A DNA stretch of 64,000 nt from Streptomyces dioscori (GTDB taxonomy: Bacteria > Actinomycetota > Actinomycetes > Streptomycetales > Streptomycetaceae). The translations under genes and the position numbers were made by a program. The notes under the pieces were generated by a model. It had not been told where the DNA came from. It saw nothing but the letters and a program-made list of their open reading frames with translations, and did no database searches. The stretch is taken from positions 186,001 to 250,000 of the forward strand of contig NZ_KZ679052.1 in the NCBI RefSeq assembly GCF_003024195.1, written 5' to 3'. Positions 8,852 to 18,242 of this stretch are shown here, in pieces; positions within the stretch are counted from its first letter, which is position 1; each line of letters opens with the position of its first letter.

Positions 8852-8857
8852 TACGCT
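8852..8857 (+). promoter_or_regulatory. -10 hexamer of a probably leaderless purD transcript
   Basis: TACGCT is followed by seven bases and the GTG start of purD. The bases between are C-rich (GACCCCC) with no ribosome site, so initiation at the GTG itself is likely. Confidence 0.5.
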
Positions 8858-8864
8858 GACCCCC

Positions 8865-10124
<1,260 letters not shown>

Positions 10125-10263
10125 CTTGAGGTAACCCTCGGTCACGGGCTGCCACCTGCACCGTTTCCCGCCACGCGACACCCCCGGCAGCCCGCACCCA
10201 GCCCGCACCTAGCGCACGCCCGGTGCATGCTCAGCACCCCCACAGCACCCCCACGGCACCCTC

Positions 10264-10298
10264 GGGCCCCGGATCCGGCACAGGATCCGGGGCCCTTT
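10264..10298 (+). terminator. purD terminator
   Basis: A 13-bp perfect stem (10264-10276 with 10283-10295), a six-base loop and a TTT run. It ends the purD unit. The rest of the space up to 10451 holds no recognisable gene. Confidence 0.8.
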
Positions 10299-10451
10299 CG
10301 TCAGCCACCTTTAGCCAAAGCCATTCCATCGAGTGACCGATCCCCCATCCGGCTGACGAGGGGCGGGGCCCCAACTAGGGTGCGGCGCAAAGCGTTCCGG
10401 CACTTGGCCCACCGGCATTGCGATGTCAGTCGCGGGTGCCACAGTGGGGGA

Positions 10452-10514
10452 GTGAGCAACACCATGGACGTCCGCCGGCGGTGGCTGGGTATGCACACGC
10501 CGGGCGGGCAGTAG
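10452..10514 (+). CDS. candidate 20-codon leader ORF
   Basis: GTG at 10452 is preceded by GTGGGGGA, a good ribosome site. The peptide is MSNTMDVRRRWLGMHTPGGQ and stops at TAG 10512-10514, three bases before the GTG of the next gene. The close spacing and better ribosome site suggest translational coupling or a leader-peptide role. The peptide is not recognised, and being this short it could be chance. Confidence 0.35.
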   Translation: MSNTMDVRRRWLGMHTPGGQ

Positions 10515-10517
10515 GGG

Positions 10518-12350
10518 GTGACACCGGTCGTGTCCGGTATGGGAGTGGAGTTGGGCGCGCACACCGCGCGCTCACGGGCTCTCGCCGTGCTGCGCATCCG
10601 CAGCAGGGCGCTGGCTCTCGCCCTGCTGCCCGCGGCCGTCGCCGTCGTCCTGCTCGTCGGCGGGTCGACCGGGCACATCGACGGCCCTGGCTGGGGCGTG
10701 GTGCGCGCGGTCGTGACGGGGTTCGCCGTGTTCGTGCTGCTGTGCGCGGTGGGTGTCGCGCTGCTCGTCGCCCGTTCGCGGCCCGCCATGAGCCCGACGG
10801 TCCCGGTCGCCGAGGAGTCGGCGCCGGACCTGTACCGCATGGTGCGGGATCTTGCCGAGCGCCTCGAAGTGCCCGCGCCCTCCGCGATAGCGCTCACCCC
10901 GGACTGCGACAGCTGGCTGGAGGACCGCACCCACCCGGCCCACACCCCGCCCCGCCCGGAGTCCGGGGACGAGATGGAGGGCGGCCGGGGCCTTGGCCTC
11001 GCCCACCGGCGTACGCCCGCCGCGCCCGTCCTCGTCATCGGCTCCCCCTTCCTGTGGTGGATGCGGGTCGGCGAGCTGCGGGCGGTGCTCGCCCCGGTCG
11101 TCGCGGGTACGGGACCTTCGGCGCACCCCGACATAGCCGCGGCCCGGAGGTTCGTACGCGGTCTCGACGCGGCCGTGGCAGTGGCCTCGGAGCCCTCGCG
11201 CGGACCCCTGACCGGGATGGTGCTGGGCGTGGCCGGCTGGGTGGCGAGGGTCATGCTGCGCGGCTGCCGGGTGCACGCGGCGGAGATGGAGCGGGGCGTG
11301 GCGACCGCGGCGGCGGAGCGTGCGCAGACGGTGGACTACGGCCTGCGGATCGTCGCCCAGGAACAGGTCGGTCTGGCGTACGCGGGCTGGGACCGGCTGC
11401 TGACCAGGGTCGCACTGCCCGCCTGGCGCATGGGGCGGTGGCCGTCCCGGCTCGACGCGGGTGTCGTCGCGGCGCTCACCGAACTGTCCCGGCGTGACCG
11501 GCTGGCCGAGGGCTTCACCTCCCGGCTCGGCGAACGGCCCGCCTGCGATCTCCTGGAGGAGCCGGGCGCCATCGACGAGGCGACGTCCCTGCTGGCCGCG
11601 CGCCTCTTCCACGGCGGCCCCGCCGAGACCGGACCCGACTGGGCCCCGGTCGACTGGGCGGAGTATCCGGACGAGGTCGTCGACCGCAAGTGGCGTACGG
11701 ACGCGGCACGGCTCCATCGCGTACTGGACGGACTGGGCGTGAGCCGCACGGCGGGTCCGGGGACATCGGAGCCGGAGGGCCCGACGCTGGACCGCGTGAT
11801 GGACCACCTGACGTCCGCCGCGCCCCCGGAGGGCGAACAACGCACCACTGAAGGCACAGACACCGACGCGACGGCGTACGAGGCCGACGGCGGCCCGGAG
11901 AGCGACGAGGACGGCGTTCCGGCGACCGAGCGGAGCGCGGCGCTCGCGGCGGTGCTGAGCGCCGAGCTGGCGCGCGAGGAGGCCGCGACGACCGCCGGGC
12001 CGACGGGTTCCGCGGCGCCCTCGACGGCCTCCGCGGGACAGGGGGGCCCCGATCTGGCGCTCTGGGACGACGGCGCGCTGCCGCTCTTCCCGCTGCAACC
12101 GCCGCGGACGGGTCGCGAGTTGCTCGGCGACCATGTGACGGCGATGGTCTGCTGCGCGGCGATGGACACGGCCGGGGCGATGCCGGGGCTCGACTGGCTC
12201 GACGGCCCGTCGCTCCTCGTCGACGGCGAACGCTCCGCGGACCTGGGCCCCCGAGTCCTCAGCCTCATCGAGGAAGGCGACCCGGCCCCCCTACGAGCCT
12301 GGCTCCTGGACCTAGGAGTACGCGCAGAAAAACCAGTCAGACTGGTCTGA
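10518..12350 (+). CDS. M48-like membrane protein lacking the HExxH zinc motif
   Basis: 610 residues from GTG 10518 (GTG 10530 and ATG 10539 are alternatives). Two N-terminal membrane helices (about 30-50 and 62-90) are followed by a soluble domain laid out like M48/HtpX peptidases: LYRMVRDLAERLEVPAPSAI, then PVLVIGSPFLWWM, then VGELRAVLAPVVAGTG. In active M48 enzymes the last stretch reads ELRAVLAHELGH; here the two zinc His and the catalytic Glu are absent. A further hydrophobic helix (about 230-250) follows. Residues about 410-510 are acidic and Ala/Gly-rich, and a short folded tail ends the protein. It is probably a pseudo-protease acting as a membrane scaffold or regulator (inference). 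Confidence 0.7.
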   Translation: MTPVVSGMGVELGAHTARSRALAVLRIRSRALALALLPAAVAVVLLVGGSTGHIDGPGWGVVRAVVTGFAVFVLLCAVGVALLVARSRPAMSPTVPVAEESAPDLYRMVRDLAERLEVPAPSAIALTPDCDSWLEDRTHPAHTPPRPESGDEMEGGRGLGLAHRRTPAAPVLVIGSPFLWWMRVGELRAVLAPVVAGTGPSAHPDIAAARRFVRGLDAAVAVASEPSRGPLTGMVLGVAGWVARVMLRGCRVHAAEMERGVATAAAERAQTVDYGLRIVAQEQVGLAYAGWDRLLTRVALPAWRMGRWPSRLDAGVVAALTELSRRDRLAEGFTSRLGERPACDLLEEPGAIDEATSLLAARLFHGGPAETGPDWAPVDWAEYPDEVVDRKWRTDAARLHRVLDGLGVSRTAGPGTSEPEGPTLDRVMDHLTSAAPPEGEQRTTEGTDTDATAYEADGGPESDEDGVPATERSAALAAVLSAELAREEAATTAGPTGSAAPSTASAGQGGPDLALWDDGALPLFPLQPPRTGRELLGDHVTAMVCCAAMDTAGAMPGLDWLDGPSLLVDGERSADLGPRVLSLIEEGDPAPLRAWLLDLGVRAEKPVRLV

Positions 12351-12360
12351 CCCCGCCCCC

Positions 12361-12520
12361 CTCAGGGGCACGAGGAACGACACGCGCACCCCCACCCACC
12401 CAGGGGCGCGGGGAACGGCGCGAGCAACCACGACGCTCCCGCACACCCCCATACCCCCGCACCCCCACCCCCTCAGGGGCGCGGGGAACGGCGCACCCAG
12501 CCCCCACGAACCCGCACGTC
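12361..12520 (+). repeat. intergenic repeat cluster (three copies)
   Basis: A degenerate copy at 12364 and clear copies at 12402 and 12474 carry GGGGCGCGGGGAACGGCGC, with G replacing the T of the usual AACTGCGC. The remaining bases up to 12690 are C-rich and hold no supported gene. Confidence 0.8.
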
Positions 12521-12707
12521 ACGAACAACCCCCGCCCACCCCCACCCCCACCCGCGCCCCCATCTCCCCGCCCGCCGCAGGCAATTAGCGACGAACGGTG
12601 ACCGCACGCATGCGTAATGTGATGTGCTGGGTCCACCCGTGCCCACCCGTGCCTACCCGTGCGCGGCGGCACGTATGGGCAAGGACGTACGAGGGAGGGA
12701 ACGTCAC

Positions 12708-14228
12708 ATGGGGACCGAGCAGATCCGCCGATGGGAGTCGGGAGCGCTGGCGCACGCCGTCACGGACCCATTCGGACAGGGCCCCGTCCCCTGGCTGCGC
12801 GGCAGCGAGAACTACTTCGACGACACGGGCCACGTCGTCCCCTGGTACGTAGACCACACCCCACCCCCCGGCGCGACCACCGCCCACGACCGCTACCGAA
12901 GCACCGGCCCACGCGTCCCCACCTCGCGCGCGACCGCCGGAGACCCCCGCTCGGCCGATGACGTCCACCGGCAGATCAAGGGGTTCGCCTCCACCGGCGC
13001 GGTCGCCCCCGGCGAGGCCGTCGACTTCCACATCACGGTGGACCCGCCCCAGCAGTTCGGCGTGGACATCTACCGCATCGGCCACTACGGCGGCGACGGC
13101 GCCAGCAAGATCACCACCAGTCCGCGCCTCTCCGGGATCGTCCAGCCGGCCCCGCTCACCGCGGACCGTACGGTCTCCTGCCACCACTGGTGGCTCTCCT
13201 GGCGGCTGCAGATCCCGTCGTACTGGAGCATCGGCGCGTACGTCGCCGTCCTGACCACCGACGACGGGCACCGCTCCCACATCCCGTTCACGGTCCGCGA
13301 CGACCACCCGGCCGACCTGCTGCTCGTCCTGCCGGACATCACCTGGCAGGCGTACAACCTCTATCCGGAGGACGGCCGCACGGGCGCGAGTCTCTACCAC
13401 GCGTGGGACGAGGACGGCCGGCTGCTGGGCGAGGCCGACGCCGCGACGACGGTCTCCTTCGACCGTCCGTACGCGGGCGCGGGCCTGCCCCTGCACGTGG
13501 GCCACGCCTACGACTTCATCCGCTGGGCCGAGCGCTACGGCTACGACCTCGCGTACGCCGACGCCCGCGATCTGCACGCCGGCCGCATCGACCCCACGCG
13601 CTACCGCGGCCTGGTCTTCCCGGGACACGACGAGTACTGGTCGACGACCATGCGCCGTACCGTGGACGTCGCCCGCGAGCAGGGCACCTCGCTCGTCTTC
13701 CTCTCCGCCAACACCATGTACTGGCAGGTGGATCTCGCGCCCTCCCCGTCCGGCACCCCCGACCGCCTTCTCACCTGCCTGAAACGCCGTGGACCGGGCA
13801 GACCCGCGCTGTGGCGGGAGATCGACCGCCCGGAGCAGGAGGTCCTCGGGATCCAGTACGCGGGCCGGGTCCCCGAGGCCCACCCCCTCGTCGTCCGCAA
13901 CGCCGACCACTGGCTGTGGGAGGCGACCGGAGCCCACGAGGGCGACGAGCTGGAGGGCATGGTCGCGGGCGAGGCCGACCGTTACTTCCCCCGGATCGCG
14001 CTCCCCGAGCACCAGGGCCGCATCCTCCTCTCGCACTCCCCGTACCGGGACACGGAGGGGACGATCCGCCACCAGGAGACGTCCCTGTACCGCGCGCACT
14101 CCGGGGCTCTCGTCTTCGCGGCGGGCACCTTCGCCTGGTCCCCGGCCCTGGACCGGCCGGGGCACACCGACGCCCGGGTCCAGCGGGCCACCGCCAACCT
14201 CCTCGACCGCATCTGCAAACGCGACTGA
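12708..14228 (+). CDS. N,N-dimethylformamidase large-subunit-like protein
   Basis: 506 residues from ATG 12708, set by the strong GGGAGGGA ribosome site. It matches the layout of the large (beta) subunit of N,N-dimethylformamidase. The N-terminal beta-sandwich has QIKGFASTGAVAPGEAVDFHITV and FGVDIYRIGHYGGDGAS. A glutamine-amidotransferase-like C-terminal half has DLLLVLPDITWQAYNLY, GLVFPGHDEYWST and LVFLSANTMYWQV. The small-subunit gene of the true enzyme is not adjacent. Many actinobacterial relatives are orphans of unknown substrate, so amide hydrolysis is only a guess. No signal peptide is seen. It lies about 100 bp upstream of purC on the same strand. Confidence 0.75.
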   Translation: MGTEQIRRWESGALAHAVTDPFGQGPVPWLRGSENYFDDTGHVVPWYVDHTPPPGATTAHDRYRSTGPRVPTSRATAGDPRSADDVHRQIKGFASTGAVAPGEAVDFHITVDPPQQFGVDIYRIGHYGGDGASKITTSPRLSGIVQPAPLTADRTVSCHHWWLSWRLQIPSYWSIGAYVAVLTTDDGHRSHIPFTVRDDHPADLLLVLPDITWQAYNLYPEDGRTGASLYHAWDEDGRLLGEADAATTVSFDRPYAGAGLPLHVGHAYDFIRWAERYGYDLAYADARDLHAGRIDPTRYRGLVFPGHDEYWSTTMRRTVDVAREQGTSLVFLSANTMYWQVDLAPSPSGTPDRLLTCLKRRGPGRPALWREIDRPEQEVLGIQYAGRVPEAHPLVVRNADHWLWEATGAHEGDELEGMVAGEADRYFPRIALPEHQGRILLSHSPYRDTEGTIRHQETSLYRAHSGALVFAAGTFAWSPALDRPGHTDARVQRATANLLDRICKRD

Positions 14229-14324
14229 GGCCGCCCTCCGGCCGCTCCGGACCGACCCTTGGCCGAGCGCGGGCCTCCCGTACGGGAGAATCGAGCCAGT
14301 CAGCCAGAACCCCGGGGAGGAACC

Positions 14325-15224
14325 GTGTCCGGATTCGTAGAAAAGCCCGAGCCCCCTCAGGTTCCGGGTCTGGTGCACCTGCACACCGGCAAGGTGCGCG
14401 ACCTGTACCGCAACGAGGCTGGCGACCTCGTGATGGTCGCCAGCGACCGCATCTCCGCGTACGACTGGGTGCTGCCCACGGAGATCCCCGACAAGGGCCG
14501 CGTCCTGACGCAGCTGTCGCTCTGGTGGTTCGACCAGCTCGCCGACCTGATGCCGAACCATGTGCTCGGCACCGAACCGCCGCCCGGCGCTCCCGCCGAC
14601 TGGCAGGGCCGCACGCTGGTCTGCAAGTCCCTGGAGATGGTCCCGGTCGAGTGCGTCGCCCGCGGCTATCTCACGGGTTCCGGCCTCGTCGAGTACAACG
14701 AGACCCGTACCGTCTGCGGCCTCGCGCTCCCGCACGGGCTCAGTGACGGCTCGGAGCTGCCCGCCCCGATCTTCACCCCGGCCACCAAGGCCGCCGTCGG
14801 CGAGCACGACGAGAACGTCTCGTACGAGGAGGTCGCCCGGCAGGTCGGTGCGGAGACCGCGGCCCAGTTGCGGCAGGCGACGCTCGCCGTCTACGGCCGC
14901 GGCCGTGACATCGCGCGCGAGCGCGGAATCCTCCTCGCGGACACGAAGTTCGAGTTCGGCTTCGACGGCGAAACGCTGGTCGTCGCCGACGAGGTGCTGA
15001 CCCCGGACTCGTCCCGCTTCTGGCCCGCCGACCAGTGGGAGCCGGGCCGCGCGCAGCCCTCGTTCGACAAGCAGTACGTACGCGACTGGCTGACCTCCGC
15101 CGAGTCCGGCTGGGACCGGAAGAGCGAGCAGCCGCCGCCGGCCCTGCCCCAGCTGGTGGTGGACGCGACCCGTGCCAAGTACGTGGAGGCGTACGAGCGC
15201 CTGACGGGCACGCCCTGGACCTGA
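14325..15224 (+). CDS. purC: phosphoribosylaminoimidazole-succinocarboxamide synthase
   Basis: 299 residues from GTG 14325, which follows a perfect GGGGAGGA ribosome site. SAICAR synthetase couples CAIR with aspartate using ATP in IMP synthesis. Family motifs: HTGKVRDLY, SDRISAYDWVLPTEIPDKG, VECVARGYLTGSG, IFTPATKAAVGEHDENVSYE and the C-terminal TKFEFGF. The length matches actinobacterial PurC. It ends at a bidirectional terminator before tRNA-Gly. Confidence 0.97.
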   Translation: MSGFVEKPEPPQVPGLVHLHTGKVRDLYRNEAGDLVMVASDRISAYDWVLPTEIPDKGRVLTQLSLWWFDQLADLMPNHVLGTEPPPGAPADWQGRTLVCKSLEMVPVECVARGYLTGSGLVEYNETRTVCGLALPHGLSDGSELPAPIFTPATKAAVGEHDENVSYEEVARQVGAETAAQLRQATLAVYGRGRDIARERGILLADTKFEFGFDGETLVVADEVLTPDSSRFWPADQWEPGRAQPSFDKQYVRDWLTSAESGWDRKSEQPPPALPQLVVDATRAKYVEAYERLTGTPWT

Positions 15225-15259
15225 GCGGACCGCGGCGCCCACCCACGGGCGCTGCGGCC

Positions 15260-15303
15260 AACGAAGGAACCCCCGGTCGATGACCGGGGGTTCCTTCGTT
15301 TTT
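15260..15303. terminator. bidirectional terminator between purC and tRNA-Gly
   Basis: A 19-bp perfect stem (15260-15278 with 15282-15300) with a GAT loop, followed by a T run on the plus strand and preceded by an A-containing tract. It can end purC and, from the other side, the minus-strand tRNA-Gly. Confidence 0.85.
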
Positions 15304-15324
15304 GCTGACTGACTTCCTACGCTG

Positions 15325-15397
15325 AGCGGACGACCAGGTTCGAACTGGCGACCTCAACCTTGGCAAGGTTGCGCTCTACCAACTGAGCTACGTCCGC
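15325..15397 (-). tRNA. tRNA-Gly (anticodon GCC), copy 1
   Basis: 73 nt with acceptor GCGGACG/CGTCCGC, anticodon loop TTGCCAA in a CAACC/GGTTG stem and T-loop TTCGAAC. No CCA is encoded. The sequence is identical to 19391-19463; the two copies have the same orientation and flank the two-component/ABC operon. Confidence 0.95.
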
Positions 15398-15432
15398 GCC
15401 GCGCGGTGGCTTTCGCCGTGGCGCGAGAGCAA

Positions 15433-16053
15433 CTATACCCAACCTCGCTCGCGTGCGAGACGCACCGCCGAGTGCCGGTTCTCGGCTCCGAGTTTGGACA
15501 CGGCCGACGACAGATAGTTCCGTACAGTCCCCTGCGACAGCGCGGCCCGCTCCGCGATCTCCGCGACGGGCGCCCCGTCGGCGGCCAGCTCCAGCACCTC
15601 GGCCTCGCGCGAGGTGAGCGGCGAATCCCCGGCGGAGATCGCGTCGGCGGCCAACTCGGGGTCGACGTAACGGTTTCCCGCGTGGACGGTACGGATGATC
15701 TCCGCGAGCCGTTGCGCGCTCACCGTCTTCGGGACGAAACCGCGCACACCGGCCGTCAGTGCCCGCTTGAGATGGCCGGGGCGCCCATGGCTCGTCACGA
15801 TGAGCACGCGGCAGGCGGGCAGTTCGGTCCGCAGCGATGTGGCCACCCTCACACCGTCGGCCCCGGGCATCTGCAGATCCAGTACGGCCACGTCGGGTTC
15901 GTGCGCCAGCGCCATCGCCAGCGCCTCGGGCCCGCCGGCCGCCTCCGCCACCACGAGCAGATCATCCTCAAGACCCAGCAGCGCGGCGAGCGCCCCCCGG
16001 ATGAGGTGCTCGTCGTCGGCGAGCAGCAGCCGGATGGGTCGTACGGATGTCAT
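15433..16053 (-). CDS. LuxR/NarL-family response regulator
   Basis: 206 residues. The receiver domain has the acidic pair in LLADDEH, the phospho-acceptor Asp in AVLDLQMPG, Ser in VTSHG and Lys in VPKTVSA. The C-terminal LuxR helix-turn-helix reads LTSREAEVLELAADG, then AEIAERAALSQGTVRNYLSSAVSKLGAENR. The gene overlaps the kinase gene by four bases (ATGA), so translation is coupled. It probably controls the ABC exporter genes upstream in the same operon, as in DesK/DesR- or YvfT/YvfU-like systems (inference). Confidence 0.95.
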   Translation of the reverse strand: MTSVRPIRLLLADDEHLIRGALAALLGLEDDLLVVAEAAGGPEALAMALAHEPDVAVLDLQMPGADGVRVATSLRTELPACRVLIVTSHGRPGHLKRALTAGVRGFVPKTVSAQRLAEIIRTVHAGNRYVDPELAADAISAGDSPLTSREAEVLELAADGAPVAEIAERAALSQGTVRNYLSSAVSKLGAENRHSAVRLARERGWV

Positions 16054-17378
16054 GGGGTGACCTCTTCACTCACTGAGCGCGAAACGGTGTCCGACGAGGA
16101 GGCGGACGACGAACCTGCCGGGAAGGCGGACGAGGAGGTGGGAGGCAGGGGCACGTCGGCCACGACCCGGAAGAGGCCGCCGTCGACGGGCCCCGCCTCC
16201 AGCGTCCCGGCCACCGCGGCCAGCCGCTCCCGCAGCCCGGCGAGACCGGACCCGCCGCCGGGCCGCCCGGCGGCCCCTTGCGCGGCGGCCCGCTCCACCC
16301 CGTCGTTCTCGACCGTGAGGACCACGTGGTTCCCCGCCGTCTCCAGCGTCACGCGGCACCGCCGGGCGTCGCCGTGCCGCAGTACGTTCGTGGTGGCCTC
16401 CCGTACGACCCAGCCGAGCGCCGACTGGACCGCCGGGGGCAGTCCGGTCGCGGAGCCGGTCACCGAGCAGTCGACCCCGGCCGCGGTCAGCACACCCTGC
16501 GCACCGGCGAGTTCGGCACCGAGGTCGGCCTCGCGGTAGCCCCGTACCACCTCGCGGACCTCGCGCTGCGACTCGCGGGCGATCCGCTGCACCTCGATCA
16601 TCTGGTCCACGGCCTCGGGGCGTTCGCGGCGGGAGAGCTGGACGGCGAGTTCGCTCTTCAGGGCGATCACCGCGAGGTTGCGGCCCATCACGTCGTGCAG
16701 GTCGCGTCCGAAGCGGAGCCGCTCCTCGGCGACGGCGAGGCGGGTCCGGGTCTCGCGGGCCGCGTCCAGCTCGTACACGGCGTCGAGCAGCCAGACGGAG
16801 AAGACGGAGGTGAAGACGAGGCCGCCGCCGCCGAACAGCACCGCGAACGCCGTTCCCAGCGAGGCGTCCCCGTCGAGGCCCAGCGCGAACGCCATGAGTC
16901 CCGCGTACGCGGCGGTGCCGGCCACGAGCCCGAGGACGCGCAGCCGGCCGCGTACGCCGAGCGCGATGGTGCCGGTGCCGAAGATCAGCACGCCCACACA
17001 GACCGGGACCACCGCCGACGTCGTGTCCTCGCCGCCCGGCCCGTGTCTCACCAGGCTGAGCGCGGCGGTCCCCAGCAGCACGGAAGCGACGCCGAGCACG
17101 ACGAGCAGGCGTACGGGCTGTTCACGGGTACCGCGCGTCCAGTCGAGCGACCTGGACGCGGTCACTCCGCACAGCACGGCGTGGGCGCACAGCGGCAGCA
17201 CGAGCCAGACGGCGAACCCGGCTCCCACCTGCCCGAAGACCGGCAGCCCGATCGCGGTGACCTCCACCAGCGGAAAGAAGTGGAAGGACCAGCGGGTGTA
17301 CGTCTCGACCTTCGCCAGCGTGCTCTTCCCGCGCCACCAGCGACCCGGCCTGCGCATTCCCGAACTCCCGATTCCCAT
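16050..17378 (-). CDS. DesK-type sensor histidine kinase
   Basis: 442 residues, with about six membrane helices in the first half. The HisKA_3 dimerisation motif FGRDLHDVMGRNLAVIALKSEL carries the phospho-acceptor His. The HATPase region includes REATTNVLRHG (N box) and GGSGLAGLRERLAAVAG (G box). Ser-rich residues precede the C-terminus. An internal ATG at 17357 with GGGAG ahead of it may be the true start. It has no extracytoplasmic domain of note, so it probably senses the membrane or a bound lipid or drug, like DesK (family knowledge). It is the partner of the overlapping response regulator. Confidence 0.92.
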   Translation of the reverse strand: MGIGSSGMRRPGRWWRGKSTLAKVETYTRWSFHFFPLVEVTAIGLPVFGQVGAGFAVWLVLPLCAHAVLCGVTASRSLDWTRGTREQPVRLLVVLGVASVLLGTAALSLVRHGPGGEDTTSAVVPVCVGVLIFGTGTIALGVRGRLRVLGLVAGTAAYAGLMAFALGLDGDASLGTAFAVLFGGGGLVFTSVFSVWLLDAVYELDAARETRTRLAVAEERLRFGRDLHDVMGRNLAVIALKSELAVQLSRRERPEAVDQMIEVQRIARESQREVREVVRGYREADLGAELAGAQGVLTAAGVDCSVTGSATGLPPAVQSALGWVVREATTNVLRHGDARRCRVTLETAGNHVVLTVENDGVERAAAQGAAGRPGGGSGLAGLRERLAAVAGTLEAGPVDGGLFRVVADVPLPPTSSSAFPAGSSSASSSDTVSRSVSEEVTP

Positions 17379-17435
17379 GACCGACCGTCCCCGTTTCCGT
17401 CGCCGCTCCGCTCTGGTGCACTGCGCGGGCCGGGG

Positions 17436-18242
17436 TCAGCGCCTCGGTTCCCAGCGGAACCACTTGTGTACAGCAAACACCGCGAGCACGATCCAGGCCA
17501 GCGCCGTCGCGAGCGCGCCCAGGGTCTCGGACGTGGAGAGGTTCCCGGCCCAGCCACCGCGGATGAGGGTGATCACCGGGGACAGCGGCAGCAGTTCGCA
17601 GAACCTGGCGAGCCGGTCGGGCATGACCTCGAAGGGCACGACGGTGCCGGAGCCCACCATCGATATGAGCAGCAGGGGCATCGCCGCGACCTGGGCGCCC
17701 TCCACGCTCCTGCTGAAACTCGCGGTCACCGCCGCGAGCGCCGGCCACATCATGAGCCCCAGCAGCAGCCCCAGGACGGCGAGGAGGGGTGCCTCGGGCG
17801 TTCCCACGTCCATGAGCGCCGCGCAGGCGGCCGTCAGCACCAGGCTCTGCACCAGGCCGATGAGGACCGACGGGACCGCGGCACCCATGAGGATCTCGGC
17901 GTCCCGCAGCTCCCCGGTGCGCAGCCGCTTGAGCACGAGCTCCTCACGACGGGCCGCGTAGACGCTCACCAGCGAGCTGTAGACGGCGAAGAGCAGGGAG
18001 AAGCCGATGGCGGAGGGCAGGATGACCGAGCCGACCGAGAGACCGGACCCCTTCAGGTCCATGTCCTCGACCGTCGAGCGAAGGCTGAGCGGCAGGATCA
18101 GCGGCACGAAGACGGCCGCGAAGAAGGTGGCCCTGCTGCGTGCGAGGAGGGTGAGTTCGGCCCGGGCGAGGGAGGTCATGCGCCCCACCGCGGTCACGGT
18201 CGACTCCGCGGGTGCGGTCCTGGTCACGGTGTCCGCGCTCAT
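17436..18242 (-). CDS. ABC-2 type transporter permease
   Basis: 268 residues with six hydrophobic segments, starting with RAELTLLARSRATFFAAVFVPLILPL. The ABC-2 family block MPLLLISMVGSGTVVPFEVMPDRLARFCELLPLSPV lies near the C-terminal helices. ATG 18242 overlaps the TGA of the ATPase gene by four bases. It forms the membrane half of an exporter; the substrate is unknown, with drug or lipid likely from the accompanying DesK-like kinase (inference). Confidence 0.93.
   Translation of the reverse strand: MSADTVTRTAPAESTVTAVGRMTSLARAELTLLARSRATFFAAVFVPLILPLSLRSTVEDMDLKGSGLSVGSVILPSAIGFSLLFAVYSSLVSVYAARREELVLKRLRTGELRDAEILMGAAVPSVLIGLVQSLVLTAACAALMDVGTPEAPLLAVLGLLLGLMMWPALAAVTASFSRSVEGAQVAAMPLLLISMVGSGTVVPFEVMPDRLARFCELLPLSPVITLIRGGWAGNLSTSETLGALATALAWIVLAVFAVHKWFRWEPRR

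Noticed and set aside
12585..15242. Long minus-strand open frame opposite purC and the dimethylformamidase-like gene
   Set aside because: Shadow of two real genes with recognisable products; its translation is Arg/Gly/Val-rich without motifs.
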